This document shows, piece by piece, positions 17,367 through 29,145 of a DNA stretch of 64,000 bases; the first letter of the stretch is position 1, and every line of letters starts with the position of its first letter. Both the position numbers and the translations under genes were made by a program. The DNA comes from Pseudomonas palmensis (GTDB lineage Bacteria > Pseudomonadota > Gammaproteobacteria > Pseudomonadales > Pseudomonadaceae). The stretch is taken from the NCBI RefSeq assembly GCF_017848315.1, contig NZ_JAFKEC010000019.1, positions 1 to 64,000 of the forward strand, given 5' to 3'. The notes beneath the pieces were generated by a model. That model did not search any database and was not told the DNA's origin. It was given only the letters and a program-made list of their open reading frames with translations.

Positions 17367-18813
17367 AGGCGGTCACCCGGGTTTCGATGTGCGGCGTGTG
17401 CAGTTCGATGAAGTACTTGCGCAGCAGGTTCTGCGCGCCGAGCAGGCGGTATTCCTTGCTGGCCCTGAAGTCCGACAGCGGGGTGAAGTCTTCGCCCAGC
17501 GCCTGGCAGGCGCGCTCGATACCGGCCTGGTTGAACGGCTTGCCGAGCAGGGCGGCTTCACAGGCGCGGGCGCGCTTGGGGATGGCGGCCATGCCGCCGA
17601 AGGCGATACGGGCCTCGGCCACCACGCCGTTGTCGATGCGCAGGTTGAAGGCGGCGCACACCGCCGAAATGTCGTCGTCCAGTCGCTTGGACACCTTGTA
17701 GGCCCGGAACGCCCAGGCCAGGTTGGCCCGCGGCACGATGATCTTCTCGATGAACTCGCTTTCCTGGCGTGCGGTGATGCGGTAGTCGATGAAATAGTCT
17801 TCCAGCGCCAGGGTGCGTGTGTCCTGACCCCGGCGCAGCACGATCTGCGCACCCAGGGCGATCAGCAGGGGCGGCGAATCGCCGATCGGCGAGGCGTTGC
17901 CGATGTTGCCGCCCAGGGTGCCCTGATTGCGGATCTGCAGCGAGGCGAAGCGGTGCAGCAGTTCGCCGAAGTCGGGGTATTCACGGCTCAGCGCGTCATA
18001 GCAGTCGGTGAGCGGTGTGGCGGCGCCGATTTCCAGGCGATCGTCAAAGGCCTCGACCCGCTTCATCTCGGCGACGTTGCCCACGTAGATCATCACCGGC
18101 AGGGTCTTGTGGAACTGCGTGACCTCCAGCGCCAGGTCGGTGCCGCCGGCCAGCAGGCGGGCTTCGGGGTGCGAGCCGTACAGCTCGGCCAGGTCGGCCA
18201 CGGTCAGCGGCACCAGGCAGCGCTTGTCGCCGCTGTTGAGTTCGCCGGTTTCCTTGGGCGCAATCGCCTGGAGCCGGGCGATGGTCTGTGCCTGGGCGCT
18301 GTCGAACTGGTCGGGGGCGGCCTGGCAGCAGGCCTGCTCGGCGGCTGCCAGGATCGGCCGGTAGCCGGTGCAGCGGCACAGGTTGCCGGCCAGGGCCTCC
18401 TGGGCGCGGTGCAGGTCGGGGGCGTCGCTGTTCTTCTGCAGGGCGAACAGCGACATCACGAAGCCCGGGGTACAGAAGCCGCATTGCGAGCCATGGCAGT
18501 CGACCATGGCCTGCTGCACGCTGTGCAGCTTGCCCTGGTGCTTGAGCCCTTCGACGCTGATCAGCTGCTTGCCATGCAGCGACGAGACGAACGTCAGGCA
18601 CGAATTGAGGCTGCGATAACGCAGGTGCTGCCGGCCGTGTTCATCTGCAGCCAGTTCACCGACCACGACGGTGCAGGCGCCGCAATCGCCGCTCGCGCAG
18701 CCTTCCTTGGTACCGGGTTTGCCCAGGTGCTCGCGCAGGTACTCGAGCACCGTCAGGTTGGGGTCCAGGGCATGCTCACTGCGCAGCTCCTGGTTGAGTA
18801 GAAACTGGATCAC
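17359..18813 (-). CDS. xdhA: Xanthine dehydrogenase, FeS/FAD subunit
   Basis: XdhA carries electrons from the Mo site to NAD+. Two [2Fe-2S] clusters are evident: C39, C44, C47 and C72, then C111, C114, C146 and C148. The FAD domain has LLAGGTDLALEV and LGGNIGNASPIGDSPP. The product has 484 residues from the GTG at 18813. That start is preferred to a GTG 12 nt upstream because GAGG lies six bases before it and the protein then begins MIQFLLNQEL, as in homologues. It is the first gene of xdhA-xdhB-xdhC-guaD. Two tandem TGAC-N6-GTCA palindromes lie upstream. Confidence 0.95.
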   Translation of the reverse strand: MIQFLLNQELRSEHALDPNLTVLEYLREHLGKPGTKEGCASGDCGACTVVVGELAADEHGRQHLRYRSLNSCLTFVSSLHGKQLISVEGLKHQGKLHSVQQAMVDCHGSQCGFCTPGFVMSLFALQKNSDAPDLHRAQEALAGNLCRCTGYRPILAAAEQACCQAAPDQFDSAQAQTIARLQAIAPKETGELNSGDKRCLVPLTVADLAELYGSHPEARLLAGGTDLALEVTQFHKTLPVMIYVGNVAEMKRVEAFDDRLEIGAATPLTDCYDALSREYPDFGELLHRFASLQIRNQGTLGGNIGNASPIGDSPPLLIALGAQIVLRRGQDTRTLALEDYFIDYRITARQESEFIEKIIVPRANLAWAFRAYKVSKRLDDDISAVCAAFNLRIDNGVVAEARIAFGGMAAIPKRARACEAALLGKPFNQAGIERACQALGEDFTPLSDFRASKEYRLLGAQNLLRKYFIELHTPHIETRVTAYV

Positions 18814-18871
18814 GGAAGGCCTCACAAGCGAATTATTGTTGTTGAGTGGACGGGGTCGACTGTAGGCAGAC

Positions 18872-18887
18872 TTGACTTGCCGGTCAA
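18872..18887. promoter_or_regulatory. Candidate RutR-type operator 1 of xdhA (TTGACTTGCCGGTCAA)
   Basis: This is a TGAC-N6-GTCA palindrome with outer T/A symmetry, 59 nt upstream of the chosen xdhA start. It closely resembles the TTGACCA-NN-TGGTCAA RutR consensus. Its centre is 23 bp from a second, similar palindrome, about two helical turns. Confidence 0.55.
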
Positions 18888-18894
18888 CTGTTTT

Positions 18895-18910
18895 CTGACT
18901 TCAAGGTCAG
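18895..18910. promoter_or_regulatory. Candidate RutR-type operator 2 of xdhA (CTGACTTCAAGGTCAG)
   Basis: This is the second TGAC-N6-GTCA palindrome upstream of xdhA, on the same face of the helix as the first. The tandem arrangement makes binding by one dimeric regulator family plausible. Confidence 0.5.
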
Positions 18911-19092
18911 CTTTTTGTGCGTGCTGATCCTGTCATCCTCGATAGCCTCTGTATTCAGCATAGAACCGGGGCCGGGTTGACGATTGTTTTGCTTCAATCG
19001 TGCCAACTGCGTGCCTGTGCCGCTGCGCGAGGTGCAGGCAAGTGCGCTACAATCGGCGCTTGTGCACAGTTCAATGATTTTGAAGGAAAACC

Positions 19093-19752
19093 ATGACGTT
19101 CAAGGCGCCGGACAGCCTCTCCGAGCAAATTGCCCATTACCTGGCCGAGCGGATCATCCGCGGTGAGCTCAAACCTGCCGAGCGCATCCAGGAACAGAAG
19201 GTCACCCAGGCGCTCAATGTCAGCCGTGGCTCGGTGCGCGAGGCACTGCTGATACTCGAGCGCCGGCACCTGGTGACCATCCTGCCGCGCCGTGGCGCGC
19301 AGGTTACGGCGCTCAACGAACACAACGTGCGCAGCCTCTGCACCCTGATGAGCGAGCTGTACATCCTGCTGGGCAATGCCGTGGCCAGTGCGCCGCGCAG
19401 CGAAGCCGAACTTGCACCGTTTCTGGTCATCCAGCAGCGTCTGCACGCCGCCAGTGCGCGCCAGGACATCAAGGCCTTCGTCGAAGAGAGCTTCGCGGTG
19501 ATGCGCGCCGCGTACCCGTTCGCCAACAACCCCTACCTGCAGGAAACCGTCGAGAACCTGCAGCCGGCCATGAGCCGCACCTATTACCTGGCGCTGGACC
19601 AGCGCAAGGCCAACATGAACGACTTCCTGGTGCTGTTCGCCCAACTGCTCGAAGCGGTGGTGGGTGGCGACCTGCCGCGTATCCGCGAGGTGCTTACGCA
19701 GTACTGCGAGCGCAGTTGCACGCTGGTGCTGTCCTCGCTGGTTGCTGGCTGA
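19093..19752 (+). CDS. GntR-family transcriptional regulator, FCD subgroup
   Basis: The 219-residue protein has a winged helix near residues 10-70 (VTQALNVSRGSVREALLILERR) and a shorter all-helical FCD domain after it. It is divergent from xdhA and lies only 2 nt upstream of smc, so some smc transcription may start at its promoter. Divergent placement suggests control of xdhABC-guaD, but its ligand is unknown. It differs clearly from the GntR protein at 11040 and is not a recent duplicate. The ATG at 19093 follows GAAGGAAAACC. Confidence 0.88.
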   Translation: MTFKAPDSLSEQIAHYLAERIIRGELKPAERIQEQKVTQALNVSRGSVREALLILERRHLVTILPRRGAQVTALNEHNVRSLCTLMSELYILLGNAVASAPRSEAELAPFLVIQQRLHAASARQDIKAFVEESFAVMRAAYPFANNPYLQETVENLQPAMSRTYYLALDQRKANMNDFLVLFAQLLEAVVGGDLPRIREVLTQYCERSCTLVLSSLVAG

Positions 19753-19754
19753 GC

Positions 19755-22700
19755 ATGCGCCTCAAGTGCATTCGCCTGGCGGGGTTCAAGTCGTTCGTCG
19801 ACCCGACTACCGTCAACTTCCCCAGCAACATGGCGGCCGTGGTCGGCCCCAATGGCTGCGGCAAGTCCAACATCATCGATGCGGTGCGCTGGGTGATGGG
19901 CGAAAGCTCGGCGAAAAACCTGCGTGGCGAGTCGATGACCGACGTCATCTTCAACGGCTCCACCAGCCGCAAGCCGGTCAGCCAGGCCAGTATCGAACTG
20001 GTGTTCGACAACAGTGACAACACCCTGGTGGGTGAGTATGCCGCCTATGCCGAGATCTCGATCCGGCGCAAGGTGACCCGCGACGCGCAGAACACCTATT
20101 ACCTCAACGGCACCAAGTGCCGTCGGCGCGACATCACCGATATCTTCCTGGGTACCGGCCTGGGCCCGCGCAGCTACTCGATCATCGAGCAGGGCATGAT
20201 CTCCAAGCTGATCGAGGCCAAGCCCGAAGAGTTGCGCAACTTCATCGAAGAGGCCGCCGGCATCTCCAAGTACAAGGAGCGCCGCCGCGAAACCGAAAAC
20301 CGCATCCGCCGCACCCACGAGAACCTGGAGCGCCTGACCGACCTGCGCGAAGAGCTGGAACGTCAGCTCGAACGCCTGCACCGCCAGGCCCAGGCAGCGG
20401 AGAAGTACAAGGAATACAAGGCCGAGGAGCGTCAGCTCAAGGCCCAGCTGGCGGCCCTGCGTTGGCGTGCGCTGAACGATCAGGTGGGCCAGCGCGAGGC
20501 GATCATCGGCGACCAGGAAGTGGCCTTCGAGGCCCTGGTGGCCGAGCAGCGCAATGCCGATGCGAGCATCGAGCGCCTGCGCGACGGTCACCACGACCTG
20601 TCGGAGCGTTTCAACCTGGTCCAGGGGCGCTTCTATTCGGTAGGCGGCGACATCGCCCGGGTCGAGCAGAACATCCAGCACGGCCAGCAGCGCTTGCGCC
20701 AGTTGCAGGATGACTTCAAGGAAGCCGAACGCGCGCGTCTGGAAACCGAATCGCACCTGGGCCACGACCGTACCTTGCTGGCGACCCTGGGCGAAGAGCT
20801 GGAGATGATCGAGCCCGAGCAGGAACTGTCGCTGGCGGCAGCCGAGGAGGCCGCCGCGACCCTTGAGGAAGCCGAGACCACCATGCATGGCTGGCAGGAG
20901 CAGTGGGACAGCTTCAACACCCGCTCCGCCGAGCCGCGCCGCCAGGCCGAGGTGCAGCAGTCGCGCATCCAGCAGCTGGAGCAGAGCCTGGAGCGCGTCT
21001 CGGAGCGCCAGCGCAAGCTGGGCGAAGAACGCGACCAGTTGAGCGCCGACCCTGAAGATGCGGCCATCCTGGAACTGAACGAACAACTGGCCAGCAGCGA
21101 ATTGCTGCTCGAAGACCTGCACCTGGAAGAACAGCAGGTGATCGAGCGCCTCGACGCGCTGCGCGAGCAATTGCAGCAGGCCGCCCAGGCGCAGCAGCAG
21201 GCCCAGGGTGAACTGCAGCGCCTGGGTGGCCGGCTGGCATCGCTCGAAGCCTTGCAGCAGGCCGCGCTGGACCCAGGCAGCGGTACCCTCGACTGGTTGC
21301 GCGCGCAGGGCCTGGAGCAACGCCCACGCCTGGCTGAAGGCCTGCGCGTGGAGCCGGGTTGGGAGCTGGCGGTGGAAACCGTGCTGGGCGCCGACCTGCA
21401 CGCGGTACTGGTGGACGACCTGGCCGGGCTCGACCTGACGGGCTTCGATCAGGGCGAGTTGCGTCTGCTGGAGGCCGCCGGCACCGGCAAGCGCCTTGCC
21501 GGCAGCCTGCTGGACAAAGTACAGGGCGGCGTTGACCTGGCCCCCTGGCTGGGCCAGGTCAAGCCGGTCGAGAGCCTCGAGCAGGCATTGAGCCTGCGCG
21601 GCCAGCTGGCCGACGGCCAAAGCCTGATCAGCCGCGACGGCTACTGGGTGGGGCGCCACTTTCTGCGGGTCAGCCGAGGCAACGATGCCCAGGGCGGCGT
21701 GCTGGCCCGTGGGCAGGAGCTTGAGCTGCTGGGCCTGGAGCGTCTGGAGCAGGAAGCTGCCCTGGAGCAGCTCGAAGCGCAGTTGCTGGCCCTGCGTGAA
21801 CAGCAGCGCGTGATGGAAGACAGCCGTGAACAACTGCGTCGTCGCACCCAGGAAGAAGCCCGCCAGCAAGGTGAGCTCAAGGCCCGTCTGTCGGCCGGCA
21901 AGGCCCGCGCCGAGCAGCTGACGTTGCGCCGCCGGCGCCTTGAAGAAGAGCTGGCCGAGCTGCTGGAACAGCGCGCCATCGAACACGAAAGCCTGGGTGA
22001 GTCGCGCCTGCACCTGCAGGAAGCCCTCGACCTGATGGCCCACGACACCGAACAGCGCGAGGCCTTGCTGGCCCAGCGCGACAACCTGCGCGAACGCCTC
22101 GACCGCGTGCGCCAGGAAGCCCGCCAGCACAAGGACCACGCCCATCAGTTGGCGGTGCGCCTGGGCTCGCTGCGTGCCCAGCACGACTCCACGCGCCAGG
22201 CCCTCGAGCGCCTGGAGCTGCAGTCGGAGCGCCTGAACGAAAAACGTGAACAACTGAGCCTGAACCTGGAGGAGGGCGAGGCGCCCCTCGAAGAGCTGCG
22301 CATGATGCTTGAGGCGCTGCTGGAAAAGCGCATGAGTGTCGACGAGGAAATGCGTCAGGCGCGCCTGCACATGGACGAGGCCGACCGCGAACTGCGCGAG
22401 GCCGAAAAGCGTCGTACCCAGGCCGAACAGCAATCCCAGCTGCTGCGCGGTCAGCTCGAACAGCACCGCATGGAATGGCAGGGGCTGAGTGTGCGGCGCA
22501 AGGCCCTGCAGGAACAGTTGCAGGCTGACGGCTATGATCTGGAAGGCGTGTTGGCGACCTTGCTGGCCGAGGCCAGCGAGCAGGAGGCTGAACTTGAGCT
22601 GGAGCGCATCGATGCGCGCATCCAGCGCCTGGGCGCGATCAACCTGGCGGCCATCGACGAGTACCAGCAGCAGTCCGAGCGCAAGCGCTACCTCGACGCC

Positions 22701-23243
22701 CAGGATGCCGACCTGGTCGAGGCCCTCGATACCCTGGAAAACGTGATTCGCAAGATCGACAAGGAAACACGCAACCGCTTCAAGGATACCTTTGATCAGA
22801 TAAATGCCGGATTACAGGCACTTTTCCCAAAAGTTTTCGGTGGTGGCAGCGCTTATCTGGAACTGACGGGCGAAGATCTACTCGATACAGGGGTAACGAT
22901 CATGGCGCGCCCGCCGGGCAAGAAGAACAGCACCATCCATCTGCTCTCGGGCGGCGAGAAGGCGCTGACGGCCCTGGCCCTGGTGTTTGCCATCTTCAAG
23001 TTGAACCCGGCACCGTTCTGCATGCTCGACGAAGTCGATGCGCCGCTGGACGATGCCAACGTCGGACGCTATGCGCGCCTGGTCAAGGAGATGAGCCAGA
23101 CCGTGCAGTTCATCTATATCACCCACAACAAGATCGCCATGGAAATGGCCGATCAACTGATGGGGGTGACCATGCACGAGCCCGGTTGCTCACGGCTGGT
23201 GGCGGTGGACGTGGAGGAGGCGATGGCCATGGTCGACGCCTGA
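19755..23243 (+). CDS. smc: Chromosome segregation ATPase SMC
   Basis: The 1162-residue protein has the full SMC layout. The Walker A motif GPNGCGKSN is at 31-39, followed by a long coiled coil. A hinge lies near residues 510-630 (Gly-rich, non-coiled), then the returning coil, the ABC signature LLSGGEKALTALALVF and Walker B PFCMLDEVDAP. SMC compacts and segregates the chromosome with ScpAB. The start MRLKCIRLAGFKSF at 19755 lies 2 nt after the gntR stop; an earlier in-frame ATG lies inside gntR and is rejected. Confidence 0.97.
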   Translation: MRLKCIRLAGFKSFVDPTTVNFPSNMAAVVGPNGCGKSNIIDAVRWVMGESSAKNLRGESMTDVIFNGSTSRKPVSQASIELVFDNSDNTLVGEYAAYAEISIRRKVTRDAQNTYYLNGTKCRRRDITDIFLGTGLGPRSYSIIEQGMISKLIEAKPEELRNFIEEAAGISKYKERRRETENRIRRTHENLERLTDLREELERQLERLHRQAQAAEKYKEYKAEERQLKAQLAALRWRALNDQVGQREAIIGDQEVAFEALVAEQRNADASIERLRDGHHDLSERFNLVQGRFYSVGGDIARVEQNIQHGQQRLRQLQDDFKEAERARLETESHLGHDRTLLATLGEELEMIEPEQELSLAAAEEAAATLEEAETTMHGWQEQWDSFNTRSAEPRRQAEVQQSRIQQLEQSLERVSERQRKLGEERDQLSADPEDAAILELNEQLASSELLLEDLHLEEQQVIERLDALREQLQQAAQAQQQAQGELQRLGGRLASLEALQQAALDPGSGTLDWLRAQGLEQRPRLAEGLRVEPGWELAVETVLGADLHAVLVDDLAGLDLTGFDQGELRLLEAAGTGKRLAGSLLDKVQGGVDLAPWLGQVKPVESLEQALSLRGQLADGQSLISRDGYWVGRHFLRVSRGNDAQGGVLARGQELELLGLERLEQEAALEQLEAQLLALREQQRVMEDSREQLRRRTQEEARQQGELKARLSAGKARAEQLTLRRRRLEEELAELLEQRAIEHESLGESRLHLQEALDLMAHDTEQREALLAQRDNLRERLDRVRQEARQHKDHAHQLAVRLGSLRAQHDSTRQALERLELQSERLNEKREQLSLNLEEGEAPLEELRMMLEALLEKRMSVDEEMRQARLHMDEADRELREAEKRRTQAEQQSQLLRGQLEQHRMEWQGLSVRRKALQEQLQADGYDLEGVLATLLAEASEQEAELELERIDARIQRLGAINLAAIDEYQQQSERKRYLDAQDADLVEALDTLENVIRKIDKETRNRFKDTFDQINAGLQALFPKVFGGGSAYLELTGEDLLDTGVTIMARPPGKKNSTIHLLSGGEKALTALALVFAIFKLNPAPFCMLDEVDAPLDDANVGRYARLVKEMSQTVQFIYITHNKIAMEMADQLMGVTMHEPGCSRLVAVDVEEAMAMVDA

Positions 23244-23392
23244 AAAACGGATATAACGCACGAACTTGCAGCAAATGCCCCTGTCAGTTGCGACAGACGG
23301 TGTAAAGTTATCTTTGGTCGTGCTAGCTTAATGTAAATTTTTCTATGCGTGGGTAAAACGCCTGTCAGAACATAGAGTTGGCGCCACGTTTT

Positions 23393-23417
23393 AAAGGGGT
23401 TTAAACCCTTTATTTTT
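23393..23417 (+). terminator. Hairpin with T-run between smc and zipA
   Basis: The stem aaaggg/cccttt with a 7-nt loop is followed by ATTTTT, ending 29 nt before the zipA start. It could end the smc transcript or attenuate zipA. The 203-nt smc-zipA gap is otherwise AT-rich and probably holds the zipA promoter. Confidence 0.5.
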
Positions 23418-23446
23418 CAGCATTTTTCACAGAGGCACGGGATTAC

Positions 23447-26789
<3,343 letters not shown>

Positions 26790-26821
26790 CGGTCACGCGG
26801 CCCGCTTCTGCCCGAAGGGCG

Positions 26822-26860
26822 TGGGAGCGGGCTTGACCCGCGATCGAGCGCGAAGCGCTC
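26822..26860. repeat. REP element (gggagcgggcttgaccc type) plus short hairpin
   Basis: A single copy of the second REP class in the window lies at 26822-26844. A perfect cgagcgc/gcgctcg hairpin with a GAA loop adjoins it. It lies downstream of ligA. The same REP class occurs as a complete inverted pair at 55008-55077. Confidence 0.7.
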
Positions 26861-26948
26861 GCAACACCTGAGCGCACGGTGCGTCAGGCACACCGCAAGC
26901 GCTGTCACGCACATGGTGTAGGCTAGGCTCCAGCCAGGAGGTGGCCCC

Positions 26949-28106
26949 ATGTACCCATTCTTCGAACAGCTCGTCGCCCGTATCGCCGCACCCTTCGTCA
27001 GCCAGGCACGCCGCAGCACGCGCGTGTGGCAATGCGAGTGCGGACAGTCCGTGTTCTTTCGCAACAGCCAATGCCTGGCCTGCCAGGCGTCGCTGGGCTA
27101 CTGGCCCGATACCCACCATGTCGGTACCTTGCTGCCGGCCGCTGTGGACGGCCAGTGGTACCTGGACGGCCAGCCAGAACTCGGCCCGCTCAAGCGTTGC
27201 GCCAACCTCGACACCCCGGCTTGCTGCAACTGGCTGCTGGCTGTCGACGACCCCGAAGCGTTCTGCCTGGCCTGTCGCCTCAACCGCACCATCCCCGACC
27301 TGTCGTTCACCGAAAACCACCTGCGCTGGCGCAAGCTGGAAACCGCCAAGCGCCGCCTGATTGCGCAACTGCTGCACCTGGGGTTGCCGGTCACGCCCAA
27401 GCAAGGCGCAGCCGGCGAGGGCATCGCCTTCGACTTCATCGGCATCGACATTGCCGGCAATCCCCCCACCACCGGCCACGCTGGCGGCCTGATCACCCTG
27501 GATATCCGCGAAGCCGACGACGACTGGCGCGAGCAGGTGCGCGTGCAGCTTCAGGAGCCCTACCGGACCGTGCTGGGCCACCTGCGCCACGAGATCGGGC
27601 ATTACTACTGGGACCGTCTGGTGGCCAGCAGCGCCTGGCTGCAGGACTTCCGCCGCCTGTTCGGCGACGAGCGCGCCAGCTACGCCCAGGCCATGGAGCG
27701 CCACTACCAGCAAGGTGCTCCGCTGGACTGGGCCGTCGCCCACGTCAGCGCCTATGCCACCATGCACCCCTGGGAGGACTGGGCCGAAACCTGGGCGCAC
27801 TACCTGCACATGACCGATGCGGTGGACACCGCCCTTGCGCTGGGCATGGACGCCTCGGTGATGGACCTGGACTATCCGCCGTTCGATGCCCGCAGCCTGT
27901 ACCAGCCCGAGCACCCTGGGGCGCCTGCGTTCCTGGCGTTCATCAATGCCTGGGTGGAGCTGTCGGCGATGCTCAACGAGCTGTCACGCAGCATGGGCCA
28001 GACCGACTTCTACCCGTTCGTGCTGAGTGCGCCGGTGGTGGCCAAGCTGCACTTCATTCACTGCGTGATCCAGGGCGATGCCCCGGCGGCAGTCACAAGT
28101 CCTTGA
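26949..28106 (+). CDS. Putative zinc metallopeptidase with N-terminal zinc ribbon (COG4307 type)
   Basis: The 385-residue soluble protein has zinc-ribbon cysteines near the N-terminus (C29, C31, C42, C45) and more cysteines at 84, 92, 93, 106 and 109. The HEIGH metallopeptidase motif is at 214-218, and a downstream acidic segment (HPWEDWAETWAHYLHM) likely supplies the third ligand. It matches a widespread proteobacterial family annotated only as zinc-binding peptidase. There is no signal peptide, so it is cytoplasmic. It lies alone between ligA and ffs. Its substrate is unknown. Confidence 0.82.
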   Translation: MYPFFEQLVARIAAPFVSQARRSTRVWQCECGQSVFFRNSQCLACQASLGYWPDTHHVGTLLPAAVDGQWYLDGQPELGPLKRCANLDTPACCNWLLAVDDPEAFCLACRLNRTIPDLSFTENHLRWRKLETAKRRLIAQLLHLGLPVTPKQGAAGEGIAFDFIGIDIAGNPPTTGHAGGLITLDIREADDDWREQVRVQLQEPYRTVLGHLRHEIGHYYWDRLVASSAWLQDFRRLFGDERASYAQAMERHYQQGAPLDWAVAHVSAYATMHPWEDWAETWAHYLHMTDAVDTALALGMDASVMDLDYPPFDARSLYQPEHPGAPAFLAFINAWVELSAMLNELSRSMGQTDFYPFVLSAPVVAKLHFIHCVIQGDAPAAVTSP

Positions 28107-28135
28107 GCCAGAGTGGTTTTTTCACGGTACAGAGG

Positions 28136-28163
28136 TTGTAACTTCGCGTCAGACCGGTACAAT
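28136..28163 (+). promoter_or_regulatory. Sigma-70-type promoter of ffs
   Basis: TTGTAA (28136-28141) and TACAAT (28158-28163) are separated by 16 bp. They are placed to start transcription about 20 nt before the SRP RNA helix. Confidence 0.55.
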
Positions 28164-28190
28164 GGCCCCGCTCGCTGCCAGGCGAGCATC

Positions 28191-28313
28191 GTTATGGTGA
28201 CCCCATCGGTCCCCCCGCAACGATTACCCGTAAACCTGGTCAGGCCCGGAAGGGAGCAGCCACAGCGGGAACATCGTGTGCCGGGGTGTGGCTGGTGGGG
28301 TTGCCTCCATAAC
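28191..28313 (+). ncRNA. ffs: 4.5S RNA of the signal recognition particle
   Basis: The conserved SRP domain IV core (cctggtcaggcccggaag, then ggagcagcca) is present, flanked by ccccccgcaacg and gtgtgccgggg arms. Outer strands accccat and tggggt pair. A further pairing of gttatgg (28191-28197) with ccataac (28307-28313) defines the limits given here; the mature RNA may be shorter (about 28200-28302). It binds Ffh and targets membrane proteins. Confidence 0.95.
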
Positions 28314-28456
28314 GCAAGCCCTTGTCTGCCAGGGGCCGCCTCTATCCAGTTCCCTTTCCCCCGAATACGCATGCAGTGCACTGCTTTCCCTTCGCGCGCA
28401 CGAAAAATGCCTGCGACCGGATCACTGTCGCAGACACTTCACTCTCTTCAGCGCTA

Positions 28457-28783
28457 TCAGCAGGGCTCGTAAATGAACGCCTTGTAATCGCCACCCTCCC
28501 GGTAGATATAGCGCCCGATACATTCAATGTTGGCTATCTGTGCAACGTAGGTAATACGGTCCGGTTTGAATTCCCGTGCCGCGGTGAGCAGAACTTTGGA
28601 CAGGTCTCTTTTGACGTTTGTCACATGTTGCTCGTTGGTCTGGCTGAAATCATCATACTCGATGGCCCAGACGGTATTCACACCAGCCAACTTCTTCCAT
28701 TGTTGTTCTGCCAGGAAGTTGTTGAAGTTGTCTCGTTCCGATTCCTTGTTGGTGAGGTCCAGCGAAAGCAATACCCTGATCAT
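28457..28783 (-). CDS. Small conserved hypothetical protein, GhoS/Cas2-like fold predicted (paralogue A)
   Basis: The 108-residue protein reads as beta (VLLSLDL), helix (RDNFNNFLAEQQWKKL), beta (VNTVWAIEY), helix (VKRDLSKVLLTAAREF), beta (ITYVAQIA). This ferredoxin-like order is seen in GhoS and Cas2/VapD-type small RNases. A good Shine-Dalgarno (AAAGGA) precedes the ATG. It is clearly homologous to the divergent gene at 29146-29478, sharing LLSLDL, the W-K pair, the central W and the helix-2 pattern. I do not recognise a named family. The fold is inferred from the pattern only. Confidence 0.7.
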   Translation of the reverse strand: MIRVLLSLDLTNKESERDNFNNFLAEQQWKKLAGVNTVWAIEYDDFSQTNEQHVTNVKRDLSKVLLTAAREFKPDRITYVAQIANIECIGRYIYREGGDYKAFIYEPC

Positions 28784-29145
28784 TGAGTCATTCCTTTGTG
28801 CGGTGCGCTAAGGGACGACGCTGCCCGCTGGCAGCGCCCGGCGGGCATGATTGCAGAAGCGCAGCGCTCGCTTCAAGACGCTGTAATTGCGCCGAAACGG
28901 CACGCCTTTGAATGTTTCTGTTTATTTTAAAGTGCCTGAAAGCCCTTTGTTCCATAAAAAGACTTTATAGCTCGTGTTTCTTTGCGTAGTAACTTTCCTA
29001 CATGGCCTTGGCTAAGTTGTTTAGTTTCTGTTTTTTGGTAAATTCTTGAATTATTTTAACTCTCAGGTGATGGCCATTTAGCATTGATGGATGAAAAGTG
29101 AGTGACTAGGTTGCAAGGGAATTTCACTGCTTATGGGAGCCCACC
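28784..29145. other. AT-rich spacer between two divergent paralogues
   Basis: I find no credible gene in these 362 bases. From about 28910 to 29080 the base composition is far more AT-rich than the rest of the window, with several T- and A-runs. It must hold both promoters of the flanking small genes. The composition suggests acquired DNA or a strongly curved regulatory region. Confidence 0.6.

Noticed and set aside
19584..22466. 960-codon frame antisense to smc
   Set aside because: Shadow of the coiled-coil coding frame; the Leu/Gln-rich product has no recognisable domain.
28322..28786. Plus-strand frame of 154 codons opposite the small hypothetical gene at 28457-28783
   Set aside because: It has no ribosome site and overlaps the 3' flank of ffs. 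The minus-strand frame has a good Shine-Dalgarno and a paralogue nearby.
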